From Burkholderiales bacterium (GTDB lineage Bacteria > Pseudomonadota > Gammaproteobacteria > Burkholderiales > Burkholderiaceae_C): DNA of 64,000 bases. The number at the start of each line of letters is the position of its first letter. The stretch's first letter is position 1. A model generated the notes under the pieces. That model had not been told where the DNA came from and ran no database searches. It saw only the letters and a list, made by a program, of their open reading frames with translations. The translations under genes and the position numbers were made by a program. Shown piece by piece: positions 28,026 to 36,301 of this stretch. Location of the stretch: the NCBI GenBank assembly GCA_021732385.1, contig JAKFVA010000015.1, forward strand, positions 62,001 through 126,000. Reading direction: 5' to 3'.

Positions 28026-31000
28026 AGAAAGTGGCGTACCAACACAACAACCAGCCAATTAACTATGCGGATTTTTACGCCTTGGCATGTGATCCACGGC
28101 GTCATGTTGTGGTGGAAGCCTGCGCTGGTGCGGGCAAGACCTGGATGCTGGTTGGGCGCATCGTGCGCGCATTGCTAGAAGGTGCTGCACCGCATGAAAT
28201 CCTGGCCATCACATTCACCAAAAAAGCCGCTGGCGAAATGCGCACTCGGCTTTATGAGGATTTGGCGAAATTTGCAAATGCCTCACTTGAGGAACGCCGG
28301 GGTGCATTGATTTCAATGGGAATCAGCCCAGAATCAGCGTCAAGTGGGGCGGTACTGTTAAAAAACTTGTACCAAACCGTGCTTGATGCGGGTCGGCCGG
28401 TGCAAGTACGAACCTTTCATGCCTGGTTTGCCGGTTTGCTGCGTAGTGCGCCGCTGGCAATTTTTCAGTCGTTAAATCTGCCTGTTAATTACGAGTTGCT
28501 TGAAGATGACCAAACTGCCATAGCACTACTTTGGCGGCGTTTTTATGCTGCTGTAGTTTCGCTGCCAGACGCGCGCGAGGATTTCATGCAGTTAGTAGCC
28601 GAGTATGGCCGCAGTAATACCCACAAGGCGCTGCGCGGCGCTTTGGGCAAGCGGGTCGAATTTGCGCTGGCAGATACCCATGACAAACTAGCCAATAGCG
28701 TTGAGCGCTGGCAAGTGCAGTTTCCTGATTTTGCGGGCGCAGCAACCCCCGACGATTTGTTGTTACCCAATAACGCCTGCCATACGCTGCTTGCGCAAGC
28801 CGCTAAAGCGCTAACCATTGGCAGCAATGCCACACAACGCAAAAATGGCGCGGCACTGGACAAAGCCTTACAAACCCGCCAGTTGAATACCGCTTTGCTA
28901 GCCTTGCTGACCGACAAGGGCACGCCGCGAAAAAACATGGGTACACAACGGGCGGTGATTGACGCACAGACGCTGGCCGAACGCATTAGGCAGGCGCAGC
29001 ATCAACACCAGGCTTGGCTGTACCAACAGCGTATGACGCGCTTGACGCGATTGTTGGTTGCCGAGTTTGCTGCGTTCAAGCGCGAACGGGGCTGGATCGA
29101 TATGAATGATGTTGAGCAGGCTGCACTCATGGTGCTGACAGACCCGGTGGCCAGTGGCTGGGTGCAAGAGCGCCTGGACGCACGCGTCAAACACGTGTTG
29201 ATAGACGAGTTCCAAGACACCAACCCGCTGCAGTGGCAGGCATTGTCGGCTTGGCTTGCCAGCTATGTTGGTGCGACTGGCGGCGCAGGCAATGGCCCCT
29301 GCGTTTTCATGGTGGGCGACCCCAAGCAGAGCATTTACCGCTTTCGCCGCGCCGAACCGCAGGTGTTCAAAGCCGCCAAGCACTTTGTCACTCATGCGCT
29401 GGGCGGCGATGAGCTGGCCAGTGACCACACCCGCCGCTGTACGCCTGCCGTGTTGGATGCTGTCAACGCCGTGCTCGAGTCAGCGCAGCAAGCTGATGAG
29501 TACAGTGATTTTCGCCGCCATACCACCCAGTCATCCGAAATCGGCCGAGTGGCCTGCTTGCCACCCATACCCAGAGATACCCAAACCGCCAACGACGAAG
29601 ACGAACCGTCCACACCCGCCAGCAGCGAGGCAGAGCTGGTCTGGCGCAGCAGCCTGACCACGCCGCGCCTGTTGGCTCAAGACACGCTGCGTATGCGTGA
29701 GAGCCGCCAGGCTGCGCTTTGGGTGGCCGAGCAACTGGCGCAGGGCCATCAGCCCAAAGATTTGTTGATTTTGGCCCGCAAACGCGATCGCTTGACATCC
29801 ATGCATGACGCGTTGCGTGCCTTGCAAATTCCCGCATGGCAGCCAGAAAAATCCGAGCTGGCCGATGCACCCGAGGTGCAAGACATGCTGGCTTTGTTGG
29901 ATGTGCTGGTTTCTCCTGCGCACGATATGTCTTTGGCGCGGGCACTGCGCTCTCCGCTGTTTGCGTTGGATGATGACGCCCTGGTGCAAATGGCTCTGGC
30001 AAGCCAGGCGTTACATAAAGCCAGCGGTCGGCGGCTCAGCTGGTTTGAAATGCTGTTAACGCAAGATCGTATAAACGCTATTCCTGTTGGGCTGGCAGCC
30101 ACTTTGGCCAAATGGCAGGGTTGGGTAAACCGTTTGCCACCACACGACGCCCTCCAAGCCATCTACGACGACGGCGATGTGCTGGCTCGCTTTGCTGCTG
30201 TTGCGCCCGCAGCCCTGCGCGCCACCGTGCTGGCTAATTTGCGCGCTTTGCTTGGAGCTGCGCTGCAAATCAATGCGGCTCGCTACGCCACGCCTTATGC
30301 GCTGGTGCGCGCGCTCAAGGGTGGTAGCAGCGGCATCAAGGCCCCGGCGCAGGCTGGCGTCAATGCTGTGCGTCTGTTGACGGTGCATGGGGCCAAGGGA
30401 CTGGAAGCGCACACGGTGCTGGTACTCGACACCGATGGCCCGCCACCTAAGGCCGATACCATGAGCGTGCTGGTTGACTGGCCAGGCGAAGATAAAGTGC
30501 CGCGGCGTTTTACATTCTTGAGCAGTGAAAAAACCCCGCCTGTCTGCAATGCAGATGCGCTAGCTGCAGATATCAGCGCCCGGACTCGCGAGGAATTAAA
30601 CGCGCTTTACGTTGCTATGACAAGAGCCAGCAAGCAACTGGTGTTTTCATCTGTGGTGTCGGCTAAGAATAAAGGGCAGGGCGCACTGAGCCCTTGGCAG
30701 CGCCTGCAATTGGCTATGGTTGCGCAACCCAATTTAGTCACGCTTTTGCCAGCGCCACAAATGCCAGCGGTTCAAGCTGCTGTGGCGGACGCGCCAGACA
30801 AGCAATTTTTCCTGCTCTCTATCCCTTTTCTATTGCAAGCTCCTAACAACAGAGCCTCGGATGCTGTAAAAAATGAAGCTACTGGCGCTGCGCCGCCCGA
30901 CTTCAGCGCAGCGCGTGGTCGTGCCATGCATCGTTTGCTTGAATGGGCTGCACCAGGCACGCATTTCAATGCCGTGCAGCTTCGCTCGGTGGCACGCGAG

Positions 31001-31354
31001 TTTGGTTTGAGCATGGCCGAGGCAAGTAGCGCGCAAACCATGGCCGAACGTATTTTGCGCGGTCAAGGTGGTTGGGCCTGGGATAGTGCGCAAATTGATT
31101 GGCACGGCAATGAAGTTACGCTGGCTCATCCAGACCAGCGGGGGCAGGTGCTGCGATTGGACCGGTTGGTGCGCCACGCAAAAACGGGCATCTGGTGGGT
31201 ACTGGATTACAAATCGGCCTTGCAGCCGCAGCGGCAAACTGAGTTGTTGGTACAGATGCAGCAGTACCGTGCAGCGGTGCAGGCGGCTCAACCGGGTGCA
31301 CAGGTAAAAGCAGCGTTTCTCGCCAGCAACGGCGCGTTGTTGGAAGTGGATTGA
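28022..31354 (+). CDS. AddA/RecB-like UvrD helicase-nuclease
   Basis: A 1110-residue superfamily 1A helicase with a C-terminal nuclease domain. Motif I is EACAGAGKTWML, motif Ia ITFTKKAAGEM, motif II LIDEFQDTNPLQW, motif III VGDPKQSIYRFRRAEP, motif V LTVHGAKGLEAHTVL and motif VI YVAMTRASKQL. The nuclease has WVLDYKSAL followed by QMQQYRAAV. ATG 28022 overlaps the stop of the AddB-like gene, so the two should form one complex that processes double-strand ends for recombination, in the role of RecBCD or AddAB. Confidence 0.92.
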   Translation: MKKVAYQHNNQPINYADFYALACDPRRHVVVEACAGAGKTWMLVGRIVRALLEGAAPHEILAITFTKKAAGEMRTRLYEDLAKFANASLEERRGALISMGISPESASSGAVLLKNLYQTVLDAGRPVQVRTFHAWFAGLLRSAPLAIFQSLNLPVNYELLEDDQTAIALLWRRFYAAVVSLPDAREDFMQLVAEYGRSNTHKALRGALGKRVEFALADTHDKLANSVERWQVQFPDFAGAATPDDLLLPNNACHTLLAQAAKALTIGSNATQRKNGAALDKALQTRQLNTALLALLTDKGTPRKNMGTQRAVIDAQTLAERIRQAQHQHQAWLYQQRMTRLTRLLVAEFAAFKRERGWIDMNDVEQAALMVLTDPVASGWVQERLDARVKHVLIDEFQDTNPLQWQALSAWLASYVGATGGAGNGPCVFMVGDPKQSIYRFRRAEPQVFKAAKHFVTHALGGDELASDHTRRCTPAVLDAVNAVLESAQQADEYSDFRRHTTQSSEIGRVACLPPIPRDTQTANDEDEPSTPASSEAELVWRSSLTTPRLLAQDTLRMRESRQAALWVAEQLAQGHQPKDLLILARKRDRLTSMHDALRALQIPAWQPEKSELADAPEVQDMLALLDVLVSPAHDMSLARALRSPLFALDDDALVQMALASQALHKASGRRLSWFEMLLTQDRINAIPVGLAATLAKWQGWVNRLPPHDALQAIYDDGDVLARFAAVAPAALRATVLANLRALLGAALQINAARYATPYALVRALKGGSSGIKAPAQAGVNAVRLLTVHGAKGLEAHTVLVLDTDGPPPKADTMSVLVDWPGEDKVPRRFTFLSSEKTPPVCNADALAADISARTREELNALYVAMTRASKQLVFSSVVSAKNKGQGALSPWQRLQLAMVAQPNLVTLLPAPQMPAVQAAVADAPDKQFFLLSIPFLLQAPNNRASDAVKNEATGAAPPDFSAARGRAMHRLLEWAAPGTHFNAVQLRSVAREFGLSMAEASSAQTMAERILRGQGGWAWDSAQIDWHGNEVTLAHPDQRGQVLRLDRLVRHAKTGIWWVLDYKSALQPQRQTELLVQMQQYRAAVQAAQPGAQVKAAFLASNGALLEVD

Positions 31355-32658
31355 TGCTGCCTGAGCTGCCCCGCATTAAAAGCAGCAATGTCATCGTCAT
31401 AGGCGCAGGCCCGGCGGGGCTGATGGCAGCTGAAGTCTTGTCCAAGGCTGGCGCGACGGTGCAAGTGTTTGACGCTATGCCCTCGGTGGGGCGCAAGTTT
31501 TTGTTGGCAGGCAAGGGTGGCTTGAACTTGACGCATTCGGAGCCCGCTGTCATTTTCAATACCCATTACGGCACCCGTCTGGCGCAAGTTGCCCCCTGGC
31601 TGCAAACCTTTGGCGCGGCTGAGCTGCGGGCTTGGGCGCTGGGTTTGGGGATTGAAACTTTTATTGGTACCTCTGGCCGTGTATTCCCCATTGAGATGAA
31701 AGCCACGCCACTGCTGCGGGCCTGGCTGCAGCGCTTGCGCAGCCTGGGTGTGCAATTTCATATGCGCAACCGCTGGCTCGGTTTTGCCAGCCAGCCAGCG
31801 GGTACAGCGCTACGCTGGCGTTTTGAGACGCCGCAGGGTGAGCAGGTTATCAGCGCCAGTGTTGCTGTGCTGGCGTTGGGCGGCGCCAGTTGGCCGCGTT
31901 TGGGTTCGGACGGCGCTTGGCAGCCCTGGCTGGCCGCACAAGGCGTAGCGCTGGCACCACTGATGCCAGCCAATTGCGGTTTTGATGTGCAGGGCGTTGG
32001 GCATCCGCACTGGAGCGCGTATTTCAGCGAGCGTTTTGCTGGCCAGCCGCTCAAGTCGGTAGCCGTGCATCTGGTCGATTCGCAAGGCCACAGCTTTGAG
32101 CGCAAAGGTGAATTTATTGCCACAGCCACGGGCGTTGAAGGGAGTTTGATCTACGCCATGAGCGCCCTTCTTCGGGATGAAATTGCCGCGCGAGGCAATG
32201 CGTGCTTTCACCTGGATTTACTACCGCATAAAACGCCTGCGCAAGTGCTGGCAGATGTAAAACATCCGCGCGGCTCACGCTCGCTTGGCAACCACCTCAA
32301 AAGCCGTTTGGGGCTGAGCGGCATCAAGCTTGCGCTACTGCATGAACTGCTCACCAAAGACCAGTTGCATAGCGCTACGCAATTAGCCGCTGCCATCAAG
32401 CGCCTACCCATTACCCTTGGTGCGCCGCGCCCAATTGCCGAGGCCATTAGCAGCGCCGGTGGCGTGATGCAGGAGGCCATGAACGAGTCATTGATGCTGC
32501 ACCATTTGCCCGGCGTTTTTTGCGCGGGCGAAATGCTCGACTGGGAAGCCCCAACCGGGGGCTATCTGCTCACTGCCTGTTTTGCCAGTGGTAGAAAAGC
32601 GGGGGAGGGGGCACTGCAATGGCTGGCGGAAAATACGGCAGCAAATCGCGACAATTAA
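31354..32658 (+). CDS. HI0933-family FAD-dependent oxidoreductase
   Basis: A flavoprotein of 434 residues. The N-terminal dinucleotide fold has VIGAGPAGLMAAEVLSKAGA, followed by VGRKFLLAGKGGLNLTHSE, the hallmark of this family. Further signatures are VLALGGASWPRLGSDG and, near the end, FCAGEMLDWEAPTGGYLL with the C-terminal FAD contact. Reaction and substrate of the family are poorly known. ATG 31354 overlaps the helicase stop (TGATG). Confidence 0.9.
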   Translation: MLPELPRIKSSNVIVIGAGPAGLMAAEVLSKAGATVQVFDAMPSVGRKFLLAGKGGLNLTHSEPAVIFNTHYGTRLAQVAPWLQTFGAAELRAWALGLGIETFIGTSGRVFPIEMKATPLLRAWLQRLRSLGVQFHMRNRWLGFASQPAGTALRWRFETPQGEQVISASVAVLALGGASWPRLGSDGAWQPWLAAQGVALAPLMPANCGFDVQGVGHPHWSAYFSERFAGQPLKSVAVHLVDSQGHSFERKGEFIATATGVEGSLIYAMSALLRDEIAARGNACFHLDLLPHKTPAQVLADVKHPRGSRSLGNHLKSRLGLSGIKLALLHELLTKDQLHSATQLAAAIKRLPITLGAPRPIAEAISSAGGVMQEAMNESLMLHHLPGVFCAGEMLDWEAPTGGYLLTACFASGRKAGEGALQWLAENTAANRDN

Positions 32659-32698
32659 AAGCCTTTTGCGAAACGGGTTTGCAAAAGTTCAAATGAGT

Positions 32699-32795
32699 TG
32701 ACGAGCCTTGACCCCGGCACTGACTCCACAGTTAGGGCTGCTTGGTTCCCCACCTGACCCGGTTGGCCGCTTTACCATGCGGGAAGGCCCGTCAG
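32699..32795 (-). ncRNA. ffs: signal recognition particle 4.5S RNA
   Basis: About 97 bases on the minus strand that match the bacterial small SRP RNA. In order there are TTCCCGCA, then GGTCAGGT, then GGAACCAAGCAGCCC (the conserved tetraloop-side and asymmetric loop), then GTGCCGGGG. The ends pair: TGACGGGCCTT with AAGGCTCGTCA, one G-U allowed. The RNA pairs with Ffh to target membrane proteins. A -10 box TACAAT lies at 32801-32806, five bases before the 5' end. ffs next to dnaX is usual in this group. It is divergent from dnaX. Confidence 0.92.
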
Positions 32796-32800
32796 GTTTG

Positions 32801-32806
32801 ATTGTA
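32801..32806 (-). promoter_or_regulatory. -10 box of the ffs promoter
   Basis: TACAAT on the minus strand, five bases before the first paired base of the SRP RNA, agreeing with a start near 32795. The -35 region (around 32823-32829) is weak. Confidence 0.55.
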
Positions 32807-32856
32807 ATCGGCTCATTTGGCCTTGCTCGGTGGATGGCCACCCGTAGAATCAGCGC

Positions 32857-34605
32857 ATGTCCTACCTTGTGCTGGCACGCAAATACCGCCCGAAAAACTT
32901 CACTGACCTGGTAGGCCAGCCGCACGTGGTTACGGCGCTCACCAACGCGCTGACCAGCCAGCGCTTGCACCACGCTTATTTGTTTACTGGCACGCGCGGT
33001 GTGGGCAAAACCACCATCTCACGCATATTGGCCAAGTCGCTCAATTGCCTGGGCCCAGACGGGCAGGGCGGCATTACCGCTAACCCATGCGGCGTGTGCC
33101 AGGCCTGCACCGATATTGATGGCGGCCGGTTTGTCGATTACACCGAGCTGGACGCCGCCTCCAACCGCGGCGTGGGCGAGGTGCAGGCCCTGCTGGAGCA
33201 AGCCGTCTACAAGCCAGTGTTGGGGCGGTTCAAGGTCTTCATGATCGACGAAGTGCATATGCTCACCAACCATGCCTTTAATGCCATGCTAAAAACGCTG
33301 GAGGAGCCGCCCGAATACCTCAAGTTTGTGCTGGCCACCACTGACCCGCAAAAAGTACCAGTCACAGTGCTTTCGCGCTGCCTGCAGTTCAATTTGCGGC
33401 CCATGGCACCAGACACCATTACAGAGCAATTGCGCAAGGTACTGGGCTGCGAGAGCGTTACCGCCGAGTCTGCGGCACTGCACTTGCTGGCGCGTGCTGC
33501 CCGTGGTTCGATGCGCGATGCGCTCAGCCTGACCGACCAGGCCATGGCGTTTTGTGGTGGCAGCAATTTGCAGGAAGCCCCGGTGCGTCAGATGCTGGGC
33601 AGTGCCGACCGCGCTCATGTATTTGGTTTTATTGAAGCGCTGGCGCAAGGCGATGGCAAGGCCGTGGTGGACACCTGTGAGGCGCTGCGCCTGCAGGGCC
33701 AAAGCGCTGCCGCCACGCTGGAAGACATGAGTGCTGTGCTGCAACGCATGGCGGTATGGCAAATGCTGGCGCTTCGTCCGAATAGCATGCCAGCTGAATC
33801 CGACACCGACATTGACCCTGACGCTGCCCGCATTGCACATCTGGCCACTGTCATGCCCGCCGATGAAACGCAACTGCTCTACAGCCTGTGTTTGCATGGC
33901 CGCGGCGAGTTGGGTCTGGCTCCTGACGAATACGCCGCGCTGACTATGGTGCTGCTACGCTTGCTGGCGTTTAAATCAACTGCTGTTGAAACAGCGCAGG
34001 TTGAAAAAAAAAGCCTGAAAACGCCGCACACTGAAGTAGCCTTGCCTGCCGCGCTCCCAGTCCAGGTTAGCACGGAAATTTCGCCCTCATCAGCGCCACC
34101 ACCTGCTGCGCAATTGGTGGCAATGAAGCTGCACAGTCCACCTGAAGACGTGCAGGCGCCAGACCTACCGCCCGACGCGCACCACGCGGTGGCCCGTCTC
34201 ACGCCCGCCGTGGGTGGCGACGATAGCGATGGCGAGTTTTGGCATGCCACAGTGCAAGCCCTGGTTGGCAGCGAAGCCATTAATGCGCTGGTGCGCGAGC
34301 TAGCCTTGCAGTCGCAGTTGGTAGCGCGCGACACAGACCACTGGATGCTGCGCGTTGAACGTGAATCGTTGAATCAAAGCAGCAGCCGTGAACGCCTGCA
34401 AACTGCGCTGGCCACCGCCGGCTACGCCGTCAGCTTGAGCGTAGAAGTAGGCCGCGTTACCGACAGCCCGGCGCGGCGCATTCGCGTGGCGCTGGACGAA
34501 CGCTTGCAGCAGGCTGAAAAAATTATTTTGTCTGATGCTTTCTATCAAGCCCTGGTACGTGATTTCGACGCGAAAATCGTGCCTGGTACTCTCCATCCTC
34601 TTTAA
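32857..34605 (+). CDS. dnaX: DNA polymerase III subunits tau and gamma
   Basis: Clamp-loader ATPase, 582 residues. It has the start MSYLVLARKYRPKNFTDLVGQ, Walker A GTRGVGKT (45-52), zinc cysteines in LNCLGPDG...NPCGVCQAC, Walker B MIDEVHML and sensor 1 LATTDPQKVPVTVLSRC. Beyond residue 370 comes a linker and the tau-only part that binds helicase and polymerase. A run of nine A (34004-34012) in the linker should give a shortened gamma form. It is first in dnaX-ybaB-recR. Confidence 0.97.
   Translation: MSYLVLARKYRPKNFTDLVGQPHVVTALTNALTSQRLHHAYLFTGTRGVGKTTISRILAKSLNCLGPDGQGGITANPCGVCQACTDIDGGRFVDYTELDAASNRGVGEVQALLEQAVYKPVLGRFKVFMIDEVHMLTNHAFNAMLKTLEEPPEYLKFVLATTDPQKVPVTVLSRCLQFNLRPMAPDTITEQLRKVLGCESVTAESAALHLLARAARGSMRDALSLTDQAMAFCGGSNLQEAPVRQMLGSADRAHVFGFIEALAQGDGKAVVDTCEALRLQGQSAAATLEDMSAVLQRMAVWQMLALRPNSMPAESDTDIDPDAARIAHLATVMPADETQLLYSLCLHGRGELGLAPDEYAALTMVLLRLLAFKSTAVETAQVEKKSLKTPHTEVALPAALPVQVSTEISPSSAPPPAAQLVAMKLHSPPEDVQAPDLPPDAHHAVARLTPAVGGDDSDGEFWHATVQALVGSEAINALVRELALQSQLVARDTDHWMLRVERESLNQSSSRERLQTALATAGYAVSLSVEVGRVTDSPARRIRVALDERLQQAEKIILSDAFYQALVRDFDAKIVPGTLHPL
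34004..34012 (+). other. A9 slippage site inside dnaX
   Basis: The codons read GAA AAA AAA AGC. A one-base backward shift, or one extra A in the message, reads KPENAAH and stops at TGA 34032-34034 (about 392 residues). Losing one A stops at 34016. Both shifted frames end at once, right after the clamp-loader core, giving a gamma-sized protein. Thermus thermophilus dnaX uses nine A for the same purpose; E. coli uses A AAA AAG. Confidence 0.7.
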
Positions 34606-34614
34606 GGAAAACCC

Positions 34615-34947
34615 ATGTTCAACAAAGGACAACTCGCCGGCCTCATGAAGCAGGCACAGACCATGCAGGACAACATGAAAAAAGCGCAGGACGAGCTGGC
34701 GCTGATGGAAGTCACGGGCGAGTCTGGCTCGGGTCTGGTCAAAGTCACCATGACCTGCAAGCACGCGGTGCGCCGCATTACCATTGACCCCAGCTTGCTG
34801 GCCGATGACAAAGACATGCTTGAAGACCTGGTTGCTGCTGCCTTCAATGATGCCTTGCGTTTGGCGGGCGAGACCGAGCAACAAAAAATGGCCAAAATCT
34901 CGCAAGGTATGCCCAGTCTGCCCGGTGGCATGAAATTGCCCTTTTAA
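34615..34947 (+). CDS. ybaB: YbaB/EbfC nucleoid-associated protein
   Basis: A 110-residue DNA-binding protein. It begins [28 protein letters not shown], a long helix, followed by the core [27 protein letters not shown] and a methionine- and glycine-rich tail. It forms dimers that bind DNA like tweezers. It lies 9 bases after dnaX with AAGGA just upstream, between dnaX and recR as in most proteobacteria. Confidence 0.96.
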   Translation: MFNKGQLAGLMKQAQTMQDNMKKAQDELALMEVTGESGSGLVKVTMTCKHAVRRITIDPSLLADDKDMLEDLVAAAFNDALRLAGETEQQKMAKISQGMPSLPGGMKLPF

Positions 34948-35016
34948 GCCATCGTTAAAGCAGATCAGCCAGCGCGCAGCGCACGGGTGATCAGTCTCCA
35001 ATTAAGTAAGCTCGAA

Positions 35017-35607
35017 ATGTCCGATACCCCGATTCTTGAAGCCTTGGCGCAGGCGCTGCGCCGCCTGCCAGGTGTGGGTATCAAGTCGGCGCAGCGCATG
35101 GCATTTCACCTGCTTCAACACGACCGCGCCGGCGCGCGGGGGCTGGCACAGGCGCTTGAGCAGGCGGTGGCGCGGGTGCAGCACTGCACGCTGTGCCACA
35201 CCTTTACCGAGGCCGAAGTTTGCGACATTTGCGCCAATCCGCAGCGAGATGCCAGCAAGCTGTGCGTGGTTGAAACACCGGCTGACCAATCTGCTCTTGA
35301 GCGCACTGCCGCCTACCGCGGCCTCTACTTTGTGCTGATGGGCAAATTAAGCCCGCTTGACGGCATTGGCCCGCACGACATTGGCTTGCAAAAGCTGTTT
35401 ACCCGCGCCACCAACAGCGTGGTGCAAGAAGTTATTTTGGCCACCAATTTCACCGCAGAGGGCGAGGCCACAGCACATGTAATTGGCGAGGCTTTAAAGG
35501 CCAAGGGCCTGCAAGTCACCCGGCTGGCACGCGGTGTGCCGGCCGGCAGCGAGCTTGAGTACGTCGACCTGGGTACCGTGGCCCATGCGCTGCTGGACCG
35601 GCGTTAA
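35017..35607 (+). CDS. recR: recombination protein RecR
   Basis: A 196-residue member of the RecFOR pathway that loads RecA at gaps. It has the N-terminal helix-hairpin-helix ([20 protein letters not shown]), the zinc-finger cysteines [16 protein letters not shown], and the Toprim domain [41 protein letters not shown] 35017 ([14 protein letters not shown]) is preferred over the earlier in-frame codon at 34987. Confidence 0.97.
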   Translation: MSDTPILEALAQALRRLPGVGIKSAQRMAFHLLQHDRAGARGLAQALEQAVARVQHCTLCHTFTEAEVCDICANPQRDASKLCVVETPADQSALERTAAYRGLYFVLMGKLSPLDGIGPHDIGLQKLFTRATNSVVQEVILATNFTAEGEATAHVIGEALKAKGLQVTRLARGVPAGSELEYVDLGTVAHALLDRR

Positions 35608-35619
35608 TTGGCAATTAAC
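35603..35619. other. 17-base palindrome spanning both converging stop codons
   Basis: GTTAATTGGCAATTAAC has 7-base arms that contain the recR TAA (35605-35607) and the TAA of the opposite gene (35615-35617). No T tract follows on either side, so its role as terminator is doubtful. Confidence 0.5.
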
Positions 35620-36046
35620 GGGTGCAATCAACGATCAAAGCTGAACGGTCGTTGGCTGGGTTGCCCGTGCTAAGCGATGTGCTGGGCGAATTGCATGGCA
35701 CGGTGGTAGCGCCGCTGCCAACGCTCCTGCTGTCAATAACGTTGTTGTTGATGGCGCTGTTGTTGATAGTGCCATTGGCACCGCTGGAGCTAGGGCGTCC
35801 CGGGTCATTAAAAGGGTCTACCGGATTAGGCGTTGTTCCAATCTGGTTGGGCGTTGTACCAATTTGATTTTGCCGGGTGCCTATTGGGTTGGGTGTTGTC
35901 CCAATGGGGTTGGGCCTGGTATCAAGCTGATTGGGCGTTGCCCCCGTGGGATTGCTTGAAGAATTGACTTGTGCGTGTGCAAAACCCATAGCGCTGGCGA
36001 GCGTTACAGCAGCCGTTGTGAATAGCAAAAATTGAGCAGTGCGCAT
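35615..36046 (-). CDS. secreted heptapeptide-repeat protein of unknown function
   Basis: A 143-residue exported protein. A signal peptide ends AHA before QVNSSS. Residues 36-77 are six tandem heptads of pattern T-T/R-P/Q-N-P/Q-I/L/V-G/D (for example TTPNPIG and TRQNQIG), encoded at 35816-35941. The tail is Ser/Asn-rich with two cysteines (VPCNSP and VDCTR) that could form a disulfide. I do not recognise a family. Asn/Pro-rich heptads suggest an extended surface or periplasmic linker. The ATG at 36046 is preceded by AGGAA. Confidence 0.7.
   Translation of the reverse strand: MRTAQFLLFTTAAVTLASAMGFAHAQVNSSSNPTGATPNQLDTRPNPIGTTPNPIGTRQNQIGTTPNQIGTTPNPVDPFNDPGRPSSSGANGTINNSAINNNVIDSRSVGSGATTVPCNSPSTSLSTGNPANDRSALIVDCTR
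35816..35941 (-). repeat. six tandem 21-base units encoding heptapeptides
   Basis: Back-to-back 21-base units encode the T-x-x-N-x-I-G heptads. Similar phrases (GGGTTGGGCGTTGT-type on the plus strand) recur with few changes. Such arrays often change in copy number. Confidence 0.75.
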
Positions 36047-36196
36047 GGTTGATTCCTGAGTTGACTATCAGCGTAACTGCGCAGCCTGCCCGCACAGGTG
36101 GGACAGCCCTGCAACCGCGCGTAGGAAAAAGTATCAATGGGGGCAAATTTAATTTCCACCAAACTAGGCAGAGCTGATGGCCGCCGGATTCAAGTA

Positions 36197-36234
36197 AAAA
36201 CCCGCACGGGATGTTCCTGATGCGGGTTTTTTTG
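36197..36234. terminator. bidirectional intrinsic terminator between divergent genes
   Basis: AAAACCCGCA (36197-36206) and TGCGGGTTTT (36221-36230) form a perfect 10-base stem with a 14-base loop. T runs lie on both strands. It lies between two genes transcribed away from each other, so neither annotated gene needs it. Confidence 0.85.
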
Positions 36235-36301
36235 TGGCTGGTATCTTGCTTAAGTAAGGATGCTTGTCTGTGCGTTGCACTGGATGGCACTTTGACTCAC
36301 C

